A DNA stretch of 39,486 nucleotides from Candidatus Woesearchaeota archaeon. Lineage in GTDB: Archaea; Nanobdellota; Nanobdellia; Woesearchaeales; UBA11576. Position 1 is the first letter of the stretch. Each line of letters begins with the position of its first letter. The position numbers and the translations under genes are program-made. Location of the stretch: assembly GCA_016208715.1 (NCBI GenBank), contig JACQXV010000136.1:1-39486 (forward strand). The letters are read 5' to 3'. A model generated the notes under the pieces. That model did not search any database. It worked only from the letters and a program-made list of their open reading frames with translations, and was not told where the DNA came from. Positions 24,305-34,060 of the stretch are shown piece after piece.

Positions 24305-25753
24305 CTACTGAAAGTGGCGGTTGTTAGTTTTTGTAGTGCCTAATTTGCAGTTCTGTGAAAAACACCTGAATTCGAGATTCACGCCGGATAGTTCGTTGCG
24401 GAATACTTTATCGCGCACGATGATTGTTCGTTCAGGACCGCTTACAAACGTGCAAAAGTCGCTGGCGGTATCTGTTGGTTCAAAATAAACGGGTGCCTGG
24501 ATGTCACGGTGCCCGCGGTTATGGAAAATATTGACGGGAACCGCGTACCTGAACACAAGTCCCTGGCCATTGAACGCCTTTGGATCACGCAGAGAGATCA
24601 CAACCGGATAGTTCACGTCGTACACAAACTGGTACTGGTTAAAGCATAAGAAGGTTAAGAGTTTCGAGCGCAGGTCTGCGACTCCTGACTGCATTCGTGC
24701 ACCATCACTCGGCGTGGCTTTAATGCGGATGCCCCATTCTTTCTTGAACTGCGCACCCGCGGCGATATCAGGATACTTGTTTTCTCCTGCAATGGGAAAG
24801 TAGTATTGGAAGTATTCATATGAATCTTCAGGCGGCGGCGTTTTTGGCAGCACGTCGCCTGCAAGATAGCCTTGATATTTTTCGTATTCATTGTCTTTTG
24901 CAAGGAATGGAGGATGGTTGGTGTTTCTGAATCGTACTGCGCCTACAACATTTGGCAAGTCTCGCTCGAGCGTCTGTTTTATATCAAGAAGATTCCACTG
25001 AAGCCTTCCGCAGTGAAACGTCGCTCCGCTGAATGGAATTTCTTCAGGAGGGTGCGATGCCATGAAGTTGAGTGTCATCTTCTCAAAGCTCAATTCCTCG
25101 TTTTCTTTTTTGAGTATCTCTCCAGCTAAACGCCACATTTTTTTCATTTTGGCATCCATGACTACGATGAACTTGTCTTTTCGCGTGACTTCATCTTTTC
25201 CTTTGGGCTGGACATCAAGTTTGTAGTCTATGCCCGCAATCGTGTCCTGTTCATTTAAGAGCACTTTTGCAGTCAGGTTGCTTCTTGGTGTGATGACGAA
25301 TTCATCTCCGAATGCACGAAAATCATCAAAGCAGGTCTTGATGTTATCTTCGATGTAAAGTTCCGTCTCTCTCGCGATGTACTTGTCGCTCGGGTATTGA
25401 GACTTTCCTTCGTAATACCAGTAAGGGATCTTCGGTGAATCAACGCCGCCAAGCCCGGGAATCGCGTTCACGTATCGTGCCGGGTTGTACACGATCGAGG
25501 GAGGCAGCACCAGGTATCCCCCCTGCGCGCCTATAAGATCAAGTGCTTCACGCGCAGTGCGTTCCAGGCATAATTCGATGAATTTTTCTATGGGAGCAGT
25601 CCTGGGCTGGAATATCTTTGGAGCTTCCACTCCTGCCTGACGAACGTACAGGAACAATGCCGTCGACAAGAGGATGATGATTCCCACTATGATGAAGATA
25701 GTGATCTGGCCGCTTTTGCTCCTAAGAGCGTGAAACGAATGACGCTGGATCAT
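24305..25753 (-). CDS. Class III signal (pilin-like) surface protein, ending at an in-frame TAG
   Basis: 482 residues. The N-terminus R-S-K-S-G-Q-I-T-I-F followed by a 17-residue hydrophobic helix fits archaeal class III signal peptides (cleavage before Gln), as used for pilins, though the usual Glu at +5 is absent. The body aligns with the 748-residue protein at 31714-33960, most clearly at Y-P-V-V-I-S-L-R-D-P-K-A-F-N-G-Q-G-L against Y-P-V-M-V-T-I-E-D-P-N-A-F-N-G-E-G-L. Near its end, C-K-L-G-T-T matches C-F-I-G-T-T of the paralogue, but a TAG stops the frame 8 codons later while homology continues downstream. The full product would be about 677 residues. A tandem duplication of AAAACATGATCC overlaps its start. 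Confidence 0.85.
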   Translation of the reverse strand: MIQRHSFHALRSKSGQITIFIIVGIIILLSTALFLYVRQAGVEAPKIFQPRTAPIEKFIELCLERTAREALDLIGAQGGYLVLPPSIVYNPARYVNAIPGLGGVDSPKIPYWYYEGKSQYPSDKYIARETELYIEDNIKTCFDDFRAFGDEFVITPRSNLTAKVLLNEQDTIAGIDYKLDVQPKGKDEVTRKDKFIVVMDAKMKKMWRLAGEILKKENEELSFEKMTLNFMASHPPEEIPFSGATFHCGRLQWNLLDIKQTLERDLPNVVGAVRFRNTNHPPFLAKDNEYEKYQGYLAGDVLPKTPPPEDSYEYFQYYFPIAGENKYPDIAAGAQFKKEWGIRIKATPSDGARMQSGVADLRSKLLTFLCFNQYQFVYDVNYPVVISLRDPKAFNGQGLVFRYAVPVNIFHNRGHRDIQAPVYFEPTDTASDFCTFVSGPERTIIVRDKVFRNELSGVNLEFRCFSQNCKLGTTKTNNRHFQ

Positions 25754-25762
25754 GTTTTTGGA

Positions 25763-26707
25763 TCATGTTTTCTGTGATTTTCGTTTGACTCTTGTTTGTT
25801 TGGCCGGGTAACTCCGCGCGCGTCCAGGCATATCCAGAAGCTTTGCAGCTATTTCTCGAAAATACAGTCTTGCCCACACAGCAAAAAGTGCGATTAAGAC
25901 TGTTGATAGAATTACAAACGTGTATCTTCCCGGGAACCATTGAAACACGAACAAAACCAAGTTGATGAGCATGAAGATAACAAGAGCAAGGAATACCGCA
26001 GGCATGCCGAGCCAGAATCGCGACAGGAATTTTTTCCAGTAGAGCTTGAGTGCCGGCCAGAATTTTTCTGTCGTGACGAGCGCTCCGAACAATCCGATCG
26101 TGAGGTAGAACATGAATAGGAATATGAGCGAAACGTCAAAGATGAACCATGCCTGCGCTGCGCGGCTCGTCGAAAGTTTTTCTGCAAGGAAAATGAACAC
26201 TGGCCGCTGCAAAATGATGAAGGTGATGTAGGCAAGCGGTGCCCAGAGCAGGGTCATGGCACAGAATTTTCCATAAAGCCGCAGCGACCACTTCTTATGA
26301 AAACATTTGCAATAGATGAGAGATTTGAGGAGAATCGCAGCTGCTCCGCCGATGACCACTGCGATTGCCGCGTACCCCAGGAGTCGGTACAGGACGGATG
26401 CTGCAAGACTATCTTGATCTTTGAGCCTTACAAGATTATTTGCAACGACTTGCACGTCTAGCGATGATGGGTCAATGACTGCGCCAGTAGTTCCCGAAGC
26501 CTTGACGTTTGCAAAAAGAGTGTCCATAGTCTTATTGAGCGTTGATGCAGACAATAACCACCCCTGATACGCTAAAATCATCACTACGATCACGAGAAAT
26601 TCAAAAAGCAGTATCCACCAGAAACGGCGATCTAACTTCCTGAACGAATCTTGCGCTGTGCTGAGCTGCTCTTTGAAGAATGCAGGTGAAGAGTTTTGCT
26701 TGGCCAT
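25763..26707 (-). CDS. Six-helix membrane protein of the surface locus
   Basis: About 314 residues starting at ATG 26707 (M-A-K-Q-N). The longer open frame upstream to 27040 lies inside the neighbouring gene and is rich in residues typical of out-of-frame reading, so I discard it. There are about six membrane helices and a large outer loop between the first two, which contains a D-P-S-S-L-D stretch, plus a basic C-terminus (K-R-K-S-Q-K-T). It is packed tightly between its neighbours, 7 bp after one and 9 bp before the next, so it is likely co-transcribed. No enzymatic motif is seen. It resembles the multi-pass proteins at 9342 and 12736. Confidence 0.82.
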   Translation of the reverse strand: MAKQNSSPAFFKEQLSTAQDSFRKLDRRFWWILLFEFLVIVVMILAYQGWLLSASTLNKTMDTLFANVKASGTTGAVIDPSSLDVQVVANNLVRLKDQDSLAASVLYRLLGYAAIAVVIGGAAAILLKSLIYCKCFHKKWSLRLYGKFCAMTLLWAPLAYITFIILQRPVFIFLAEKLSTSRAAQAWFIFDVSLIFLFMFYLTIGLFGALVTTEKFWPALKLYWKKFLSRFWLGMPAVFLALVIFMLINLVLFVFQWFPGRYTFVILSTVLIALFAVWARLYFREIAAKLLDMPGRARSYPAKQTRVKRKSQKT

Positions 26708-26714
26708 AAGGACT

Positions 26715-28214
26715 TCACAGGTTCTTTGATGGGCTTGGCGGTATCTGAGACTGGCCGCCAGCGCCACCTCCTCCTTTTGATGAAGGTGGAACGATGACGC
26801 CGCCCGGCCCCGTCGTGAAGACTTGTTCGGGATTCTGCGGCGTCGTGACAATATCGTTGCAGAGAGGGTCATCGTCATTATCGAGAGCGAGGAAAACGGT
26901 CTGCACTTCTGTGAATGTGCCGTCGTCAAAGTCAATACACACTTGCGTGTATTCTTTTGTGGAGTTGAAGACGAACATGTTTGTTCCTGATAACGACCAT
27001 TTGGTGCTTCCCTTCTCAGCTTTGATTGTAAACCCGTCATACATGTCTATGTTGCCTGGCTGTAGTTTTACATTAAAGTAGAGCCGAACTTCCGACGGCA
27101 TTGCTTCACCTGAAATGCGGTAGAGCCAGTAGGGTTTGCAGCTGATATTTGATGATGGAGTTTTTCCTGCAAGCCCTGTGGGACACGGGTTGACCCGAAT
27201 TTTTACTCCTTCAGCCGAGATCCAGCTTCGTCCAGAATTTGACATGCCGATTCTCTGGCCGGTGTCATCGCCGAGACGATTCTCGCAGAAGATTGAGTTC
27301 GCGAGATTTGTCGGACTCCAGCTCTGCATGAAATCAACAAACCCCGGCCACGCTGGTTCTTGCACGCCGTACCAGCGTCCGATTGATATCCAGAATTGCT
27401 GATTAGACCCTGGCTTGAAGAACGCGCTCGCCCATCCGCCGCTTGCCTGGACGCGTTTGATGAATCCTTCCGTTGTCACCTTGCCGAATGCCGGGCGTGA
27501 GGGAGAATCTTTTTCGTCATCTCCGCCAGTCACTGCCGCTGCCTTGTTGTCTTTTGCGTCGCCGGCTTTCTTTTTTGCTTCTTCCTTAGCCTTTTCTGAT
27601 TTCGCGAGGTTCCTTGATGCTTCCTCCACCTGCGCTTTTGTCACAGGTGATATCGTTTTTCTTGTGCCGCTCGGATAAAGCTCCCACACAGTCCCATCAC
27701 TGGCGACTTCGTAGTTTACTCCATCTGTCTCATAAATGTCTGAACCGGTTTGGTCATTATGTGTTTTCTTTGGTTCGACGGGCTTTTCAGGTGTGGCGGG
27801 TGCGCCCTTTGCAGAAGCGCCTGGTGCTGTACCAGTTGCAGCCACTGGCGGAATCTCCTCATCAGGGGCAGCCGTATCTGCCAGAGACTTGCTCATGGCG
27901 CTCTGAAGGTCTGCGGTGTTCTGAACTTCTGCGGGCGGTTTTGCATCGGCAGCATCCGGCGCCAATTTGTACGAGGTTTTGTCTCCTTTGTATACTGGTT
28001 TGTTTTCTTCATATGATGTAAAAGAAGCCTTCCCGAGATAGTTCCCTGTTGGAGAAACTACAACACCAGTCTCGCTGTCGATCCAGACGACCTTGTTTTG
28101 TGCATCAACGAACTTTTGGAGTGTCGATGCTACAGGGGATGCCATCAATGCGAACAGCACTACAGTGAATACAAAAATCGCGAACGATTTGTGGATTGTT
28201 CTTTTTGGGCTCAT
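26715..28214 (-). CDS. Secreted protein with Ala/Lys-rich linker and C-terminal Cys domain
   Basis: About 499 residues from ATG 28214. M-S-P-K-R-T leads into a hydrophobic signal ending A-S-P-V-A-S. A Pro/Ala-rich linker, a short motif Y-E-T-D-G-V-N-Y-E-V, and a coiled-coil-like E/K/A segment (about 215-245) precede a folded C-terminal domain with W-I-S-I-G-R-W-Y-G, several Cys (S-I-F-C, V-N-P-C, I-S-C-K-P-Y-W, Q-V-C-I, P-L-C-N) and a Gly/Pro-rich tail. In-frame GTG starts up to 28265 would add a duplicated I-Y-E-P-K sequence; I prefer the ATG because it gives a normal signal peptide. No named family recognised. It is part of the tight gene series, probably a structural surface component. Confidence 0.8.
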   Translation of the reverse strand: MSPKRTIHKSFAIFVFTVVLFALMASPVASTLQKFVDAQNKVVWIDSETGVVVSPTGNYLGKASFTSYEENKPVYKGDKTSYKLAPDAADAKPPAEVQNTADLQSAMSKSLADTAAPDEEIPPVAATGTAPGASAKGAPATPEKPVEPKKTHNDQTGSDIYETDGVNYEVASDGTVWELYPSGTRKTISPVTKAQVEEASRNLAKSEKAKEEAKKKAGDAKDNKAAAVTGGDDEKDSPSRPAFGKVTTEGFIKRVQASGGWASAFFKPGSNQQFWISIGRWYGVQEPAWPGFVDFMQSWSPTNLANSIFCENRLGDDTGQRIGMSNSGRSWISAEGVKIRVNPCPTGLAGKTPSSNISCKPYWLYRISGEAMPSEVRLYFNVKLQPGNIDMYDGFTIKAEKGSTKWSLSGTNMFVFNSTKEYTQVCIDFDDGTFTEVQTVFLALDNDDDPLCNDIVTTPQNPEQVFTTGPGGVIVPPSSKGGGGAGGQSQIPPSPSKNL

Positions 28215-28274
28215 TTTGGGTTCATAGATTTTGGGTTCATAGATGATCACTTCAAGGAAGTGCACTGGCTGAGA

Positions 28275-31200
28275 TTAGCCTGCTGCAGGCTGCGGTGGTC
28301 CCGGCAATCCGATGTTTTCATAGTTTGGATTATCTCTGAGAGCCTCTTTGCATATGTCCTTTGTTGCTGCTCTGAAACGATCTCCAATGCCTCCTTCAAC
28401 AATGTCTGCAATAATGTTCGTAAGCGCTGTCCCCCATTCGAGGAAACGGCAAGCGGCGCAACCAACCGTGTGTGGCTCTTGGCAAAAGATCAGATTACAC
28501 GCTTTGTCAAACACCCAGCCGACGAGCTGGAGTGGTTGGCGTCCGATGTCTGCAAGAATATTGCTAAGCTGGTCCAAGTACTGGAATAACGGCAGGATGT
28601 TCATGACTTGGCCGGTGAAGTACTGGCACATCAAAAAGTCATACTCCTTGTCACAGCGCCAGAGTGGTCTTCCGCTCGGGACGTCGATCTTGTAGCATAG
28701 CAATCGCTTGCATTGAATCTGCAAGTATTTGTCCAAGTTGAGAATTATTCCCGGTAAGCATGCGCTCATTACGCTTGTGACGATGCTCTTTTGCGGGTCA
28801 AAATCAGCTTGGCTGAACAGTGGCGCGCCGCCAACCTTGGGATTTGTGACCTTATCATTCGCATTAGCCCACCACCCGTTCACGCCGCTCCAGGTCCTTT
28901 GGATGTTACACCAGGCAGTCTTGCAAGTGGGGTTCGGTGGTGTGCTGACCCTGCACGCGATAAAGAGTTGGCAGAATTCATGGAGACGATACATGAGTTC
29001 CACCGCAAAGTTGTCTTGCGTCACGCTGTACCTTCCGATCGTCGATGAGACATCACACTGACCTGCAGCGGCTCCAGCAGGCGTGTCACAAGTTCCTGCA
29101 AACAAGTCCCTGATGCCGCCGAAGATGGCATTGAGTTGGACGAGCGTCGCGAGCATGCTGCAGATCGCTTTTGCGATCTCGAAGATCTTGCGGATGGTGA
29201 CGAGCCAGTCCCATCTATTTATGTCGTCCTGCAGCTCAGCGACACGCTCTTTCATGTTGCCGATGTTCTGGCCGAGCGGGTTGTTGAAGACAGGAATCCT
29301 GAATGATGCATTGACAAGATCTGGCTGCGTGATCGCTTTCTCAGACCCTTTCTTGAACGTCTTAACGATTGACGTTACTCTGATGGTACAATTGACCCAT
29401 ATCTCGTTCACTGCGCGCTTTACTCCTTTGGACTCGGTGTAGACTTCCGGAGTGCTTGCAGGATTCATTTCCAGGACAGCAATATCTTCGAGAGTTGCCT
29501 GTTCGGGCTGGCTTGCGTAATTTGGGAAGTCGAACAGCGTCACCGCGTACTTGTTTGTCGTCGGGTCAACATTCACGAATTCCAGATTCTTGCAATCCTG
29601 CGGATTGAGCTGCAGCGAAAGCACGCGGGGGTTTCTTCCACCGACTGCTTCCAGTTTGAAGTGCTCATAGATGCGCTGCGGATTGAGCGACCAGACGAGG
29701 CGGTCAAGCCCGATGCTCGGAGAGAAATCTATCAGGCGGTACTTCCATGTTTGAATACTCTGGTTTTCAACAGCGAGCACTTCAAGCCCTTTTTGTCCTT
29801 TCTCAGGATACGTGTAATTTCCGACAAAGCCCACTAAGTCGGTAAATTGGAAGTTAATCCGCAAATCATTTTTGCCTGACAATGGCCCGATGTATCCTGG
29901 GATGACTGGCGCTTCCGGCTTGAAGACGCATTCGTAAATGCGATTCTTTGTATCAGCAATGACTTGATTTTCAGTACATTCGCCTTCAACTTCTGCGGCG
30001 CTTGGATCATCAATGAGCGCGGTGAAGTTAGCGACTGCTTTCTTTAGTTGGGATTGTTCTGCAACAAACACGCGCACCTCAACAGAGTCACCAGTTGACA
30101 TGATCGGCAGGGGGTCATGTTTCTCACCAATCGCGGTTAGGTTTGTCAGCACTGAAAGTTCTTTTGTAACTTCTGGCGGTTTCGCATCAACAAAGAACGT
30201 GCCGACGAACGGGCCTGTCAAATGGTTTCCTGCATCGTCCTGCGTTGGTTCGATGATGCGGACGTTGAGCCGTGCGTGTGATGGCTTGTCCGTTTTGATA
30301 TTCTTCCAGGCGCAGGTCCAGCCACTCTTGCATTCATTTGGGAGAAGCACTGTTGAAGAGCTTGATCCAGTCACGACCTCCTGGACGCCAAATTCTGAAA
30401 AATCAGCAAACACTTGTGCGCTGGCCAAGCCTGACCCGCTTTCTGTGATGTCGACTTTGACGTCATTGAATGCAGGTTTGACCCAGTTGTTCCCTTTGTC
30501 GTCAACATACTCGGTATAAAATTTCGTTGGAACCGGCGCGTCTTTTTCATAGAGGACACTGAGCGTCTTTGTAGTCTTCAATGAATTATTGAGATTGTCC
30601 TTTGCTTCGATGCCGATGCTGATGGTCGTAGGCCCTGTGAGAAGAACAATCAGCCCGCCGGCGCTACACATGTATGTCTTCTTGTCGCTTCCAGATGGGC
30701 CAACGCAGTTGACTTTCTGCGATCCTCCATACTGCTTGTACGCCTCGGCAAATGCCGGCTGTGCATTGATCGATGATAAATCGAAGTAAACAGTAGAAGC
30801 CAATGCCTCGGCGCTAGTGATAGAATCTTCTGAAAAGTTTACGATGAGCCGTGCAGAAGAGATCGGCAGCCCATTTGTTGACACTATGCTCTTGCCATTT
30901 TGATTGACAAGTGCGACGCTTTTTACTTCTGGAGGCTTTGTGTCGATTGTTACTTGCTGGCACTGCTGTCCCGTGTTATCAAGCAGGTCTTTTGCTTCCA
31001 CACAGATTTGTTTTTTCTCTACACCAACAACAGGTATGGTTAGAGTGATTGTCTTTGTCGCTCCGCAGCCGGCCGGCAGTTCTTTTTCTTCTCCAACGTT
31101 GATTCCCGACACCGTGAATCGGATTGATTGAAGTCCTGAACAGACACCGCTGCACACTGCAGCATCACACGCTTCGTCCTTGATAGTGTACGTTGCCGTG

Positions 31201-31700
31201 ACGATGCCGCCAGGGAGAGGCAAGTATGAGAGACTTGTGACCTTTGGCGGGAGTTCATCGACGTAGATCGAGCCAGGAACTGGTGTAGTGATGGGCAAAT
31301 CTGCATCGCTGAATAACTGCAGCGTGAATTTAACAACGCCATAGCCAGGAGGAAGCGTGAGCTGCGAACGCGTGTGGGTGCATAATGACCTGCTTGTTGC
31401 AGGATCTTCGAGTTTACAGTCAAATGCCCGCGTCGGGTCTTCGACGATCTTGAGCTGTCCAGGCCCGAGTTGAGGATCTTCAGGAGATAATACTGTTGCG
31501 TTGATCGTGATAGTGTCGGTGCGCGCCATGAATCCGCTGATCTGTTTTGAACCGTAGACGCCGACAGGCTGTTGTATTGTTGCAGCGATTACAAGCGAAG
31601 AATAGATTGGAAGCGTGAGTATCAAGAAGAGCATCAATAGCGTCTTGTTGACGTGCTTCAGTTTCTTGTATCGTGGTTCGTATCGTGGTTTGATCTTCAT
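28275..31700 (-). CDS. Large secreted beta-sandwich and Cys-rich surface protein (about 1,141 residues)
   Basis: The start is ATG 31700, 13 bp after the previous stop; the longer frame to 31790 lies inside that gene. After a basic start containing a duplicated P-R-Y-E unit and a signal helix (about 20-40), the protein has Ig/FnIII-like or Big-like beta domains with repeated V-D-(A/T)-K-P-P-E-V and V-D-E-L-P-P-K-V linkers. Around 820-890 a hydrophobic stretch and G-G-I-R-D-L-F-A-G-T-C begin a Cys-rich C-terminal region with many C-x-x-x-x-C pairs. The same order, beta domains, then a hydrophobic segment, then Cys-rich alpha-helical region, appears in the giant protein at 13846-23514, so the two may share a domain. 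Likely a component of the same surface assembly. Confidence 0.87.
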   Translation of the reverse strand: MKIKPRYEPRYKKLKHVNKTLLMLFLILTLPIYSSLVIAATIQQPVGVYGSKQISGFMARTDTITINATVLSPEDPQLGPGQLKIVEDPTRAFDCKLEDPATSRSLCTHTRSQLTLPPGYGVVKFTLQLFSDADLPITTPVPGSIYVDELPPKVTSLSYLPLPGGIVTATYTIKDEACDAAVCSGVCSGLQSIRFTVSGINVGEEKELPAGCGATKTITLTIPVVGVEKKQICVEAKDLLDNTGQQCQQVTIDTKPPEVKSVALVNQNGKSIVSTNGLPISSARLIVNFSEDSITSAEALASTVYFDLSSINAQPAFAEAYKQYGGSQKVNCVGPSGSDKKTYMCSAGGLIVLLTGPTTISIGIEAKDNLNNSLKTTKTLSVLYEKDAPVPTKFYTEYVDDKGNNWVKPAFNDVKVDITESGSGLASAQVFADFSEFGVQEVVTGSSSSTVLLPNECKSGWTCAWKNIKTDKPSHARLNVRIIEPTQDDAGNHLTGPFVGTFFVDAKPPEVTKELSVLTNLTAIGEKHDPLPIMSTGDSVEVRVFVAEQSQLKKAVANFTALIDDPSAAEVEGECTENQVIADTKNRIYECVFKPEAPVIPGYIGPLSGKNDLRINFQFTDLVGFVGNYTYPEKGQKGLEVLAVENQSIQTWKYRLIDFSPSIGLDRLVWSLNPQRIYEHFKLEAVGGRNPRVLSLQLNPQDCKNLEFVNVDPTTNKYAVTLFDFPNYASQPEQATLEDIAVLEMNPASTPEVYTESKGVKRAVNEIWVNCTIRVTSIVKTFKKGSEKAITQPDLVNASFRIPVFNNPLGQNIGNMKERVAELQDDINRWDWLVTIRKIFEIAKAICSMLATLVQLNAIFGGIRDLFAGTCDTPAGAAAGQCDVSSTIGRYSVTQDNFAVELMYRLHEFCQLFIACRVSTPPNPTCKTAWCNIQRTWSGVNGWWANANDKVTNPKVGGAPLFSQADFDPQKSIVTSVMSACLPGIILNLDKYLQIQCKRLLCYKIDVPSGRPLWRCDKEYDFLMCQYFTGQVMNILPLFQYLDQLSNILADIGRQPLQLVGWVFDKACNLIFCQEPHTVGCAACRFLEWGTALTNIIADIVEGGIGDRFRAATKDICKEALRDNPNYENIGLPGPPQPAAG

Positions 31701-31713
31701 GTAACAATCATCT

Positions 31714-33960
31714 TCAGGTGACAATCCACTGGGGAAGCAATTCGGTTCTATAAATCGTTGAATACTTCTGCAATTGCCCGATCTGTTCAAGGCCGGGCGC
31801 TTTCTTGAGAGACTCGGCGTGAGTGATCGGCGGAGGGAATCTCAAGACAAAGAACACCACCTTCTTGCTGCCATACAATTGGTCGGCAGGTATGTCGATG
31901 TAACCGGTCTCTTCGTTGAAAATGACTCCCCCGTCGGGAAAAGCATCATACTTGTTTTCATCGAAATGGATCTCTTGGTCCTTTCCAAACGGCACTTCGA
32001 TCTTGAGGTCCTCTGCAGGCACCCGCATCGGATTGTTCTTGTCTTCCTTGACCATGCTGCCCTGCACCTCGTAGGTTCCGGGTATGAGCTCGACCTCGGT
32101 CGTGTTAACGCCGGTGATGGCAATGTATGCACTAAAACCATACATGCTGTCATTTGTCACGCGCTTAAGCACAAGAAGGGCCTTTTCCTTAGGCGAGACT
32201 GGACTATATGGCGCGGCTGCGGGAAGCAGATATTGTCCTTGCTCAAAATTGAGTCCTTTAGCAAAGATCGTTGCATTGATCAGCTTGATTGGGAAGAGCT
32301 CGATCGTGAATTCTTTCGATTTGTTTCTTGCAGAGGCAAATCCCTTGACAAATGGCTGATAGCCTTTTTTGAGGATTTGCAGTTGTCCAAGACCCACCGG
32401 GAATTTCTCGATTACTGCTGACTCATTGAGAAGCACCTCTTCGGTGGTTCCGATGAAACAGGCCTGGCCTGCAGCGATGAATTCGACCCGCGCTCCATAC
32501 ACTTGCTTTTTTGTGATCGCATCAATAGTTTTTATCGTGTAGGGTCCGCCATTTCGAAGTTCAGGATCGCACACCTGCGTTCCTTGGGGGATTGTAAGCG
32601 TGCTGAAACGCGACCAGGTCTCGTTGAGCGGCGCATTGTCGCGAATATTCACTTCGACAGCGAAGTTGAACTGCAGCCCTTCTCCATTGAACGCGTTCGG
32701 GTCTTCAATGGTCACCATCACCGGGTACGAAAGGTCATACCAGATCCTGTACGTGTTGATGCCGAGGATGGCCAGGATTTTTGCTCCTTGCAGCCGGTCA
32801 GGGCCAACAACTTCTTGTCCTCCATTAAGCTGCAGGTAGATGGGCCACCAATCAAGATACGTGAACTTTGCGTTTAAGCGGGAGAAGTCAGCGCTGATGT
32901 TTGGTTGGAGAATCATCTTGTCGGTCATGGAATTCTTGAAAGGATCTTCGACATACTTGCCGGTCTTATCTTGTGTGAACCAGATGTTTCGATAGAAATT
33001 GTTTGTCCTGTCAACCTTGAGCTGTCCAATGCCGCCCGGCAGAACAAGTGCCTCCATCTTACGTTGCGTGTCAAGGCGCGTCCAGAACATGTAATCGCCA
33101 GGATCGAAACGGACATCGGAAATAGGCGGCAGTTTGCTTTGCGATGAAGGCCACGAGTACATGCTGATCAGGTTCATCGTGTGTGTTTCTAATGCTGAGG
33201 TATCTGCCTCGATGTTAACGATTTCTGATGCCAGCTCATAGACCAATTTCAGCTGTACAGGAACGTTGGTGAAATATTTTTGTACATCCGTCGTCCGGCC
33301 AGTGCGGCCTACGCGAATCGGGTAGGTCACGAGCACCGCTACATCCTTATCAGTCACGTGCGCGTCTGTTTTTACCTCACCAATGATTTCAAACGTGAAG
33401 CCTTGTTCCTTAAATTGTGAAAATCCTCCAAGGCACGTGGCAAGGTGCCTGTTCACAAACTTGTCGATCTGCGATTCGATGGAATTGCTACCAACAGTCT
33501 TATACAGCGCGGGCTTGTTTGATCCTGTCTTGCAGTTCTTCTTGCAGTCATTAGATGAGGCGTGATACCGCCAGTACGGGACTGTGAGATTTCCTCCTGG
33601 AAAAAAGGTTATCATATCAGACTCTGTTGGAGTTCCGCCAGCGGCCATGGCTTTGCCTGAGAGTTCTGCATCCCATGGATCAATGTAGCCTCCCCGCAGC
33701 GACAGTTGCTTCACTGCCTGTTTTGTAGTCTTTGTCATGCAGTCCTCTACGAACAGTTTGATGGGTTGCACTTCGAGCGGCACTTCTTCAATTTTTGGGC
33801 GAAAGGTCGATTCGACTCCCGCCAAAATGATCTGGCTTCTGATGTAAAAGATGAGTGCAGATGAAAAGAGCAAAATGATTCCAATAATCATGAATACCGT
33901 GATCTGTGCTTTTCTACTACGCATGGAGCGAAGTAGGTCTTTTCCTCTTTTTTTATTCAT
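31714..33960 (-). CDS. Class III signal (pilin-like) surface protein, 748 residues
   Basis: The N-terminus S-R-K-A-Q-I-T-V-F-M-I-I-G-I fits a class III signal peptide with Gln at +1. One membrane-spanning helix is followed by a long extracellular part. It is the intact paralogue of the TAG-interrupted gene at 23720-25753. Its C-terminal half has carboxypeptidase-regulatory-like and PEGA-like beta stretches (V-Y-G-A-R-V-E-F, G-L-G-Q-L-Q-I-L-K-K-G-Y-Q-P-F), then unique beta segments. Cys pairs near 150 (D-C-K-K-N-C) may form disulfides. It lies 450 bp from the upstream gene with its own TATA box at 33991, and 13 bp before the next gene, so it may head the operon. An anchoring or pilus-like role is inference. 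Confidence 0.88.
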   Translation of the reverse strand: MNKKRGKDLLRSMRSRKAQITVFMIIGIILLFSSALIFYIRSQIILAGVESTFRPKIEEVPLEVQPIKLFVEDCMTKTTKQAVKQLSLRGGYIDPWDAELSGKAMAAGGTPTESDMITFFPGGNLTVPYWRYHASSNDCKKNCKTGSNKPALYKTVGSNSIESQIDKFVNRHLATCLGGFSQFKEQGFTFEIIGEVKTDAHVTDKDVAVLVTYPIRVGRTGRTTDVQKYFTNVPVQLKLVYELASEIVNIEADTSALETHTMNLISMYSWPSSQSKLPPISDVRFDPGDYMFWTRLDTQRKMEALVLPGGIGQLKVDRTNNFYRNIWFTQDKTGKYVEDPFKNSMTDKMILQPNISADFSRLNAKFTYLDWWPIYLQLNGGQEVVGPDRLQGAKILAILGINTYRIWYDLSYPVMVTIEDPNAFNGEGLQFNFAVEVNIRDNAPLNETWSRFSTLTIPQGTQVCDPELRNGGPYTIKTIDAITKKQVYGARVEFIAAGQACFIGTTEEVLLNESAVIEKFPVGLGQLQILKKGYQPFVKGFASARNKSKEFTIELFPIKLINATIFAKGLNFEQGQYLLPAAAPYSPVSPKEKALLVLKRVTNDSMYGFSAYIAITGVNTTEVELIPGTYEVQGSMVKEDKNNPMRVPAEDLKIEVPFGKDQEIHFDENKYDAFPDGGVIFNEETGYIDIPADQLYGSKKVVFFVLRFPPPITHAESLKKAPGLEQIGQLQKYSTIYRTELLPQWIVT

Positions 33961-33990
33961 AGTATCAGTGTTCTGAAAAATTTTTTAGGA

Positions 33991-34000
33991 AATGTATTTA
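33991..34000 (-). promoter_or_regulatory. TATA box for the class III signal gene
   Basis: On the minus strand CTAAATAC/TAAATACATT lies 31-40 bp upstream of the ATG at 33960, so the transcript would be nearly leaderless. A second candidate, GAAAAATACG, lies at 34007-34016. Confidence 0.5.
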
Positions 34001-34060
34001 GGAAAACGTATTTTTCAATCAATTCTCATCGATTCTCGTTATCTCATCAATTCTCGTTAT

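Noticed and set aside
24305-24307. Genome-wide reassignment of TAG to an amino acid
   Set aside because: Genes ending at 5176, 6444, 7522, 9313 and 12607 use TAG as an ordinary stop with no extended homology after it.
26708-27040. N-terminal extension of the multi-pass protein gene to 27040 (minus strand)
   Set aside because: It lies inside the 26715-28214 gene in another frame, is Ser/Arg-rich without structure, and a normal start exists at 26707.
31701-31790. N-terminal extension of the 1,141-residue gene to 31790
   Set aside because: It overlaps the 3' end of the preceding gene, and the ATG at 31700 gives a proper signal peptide.
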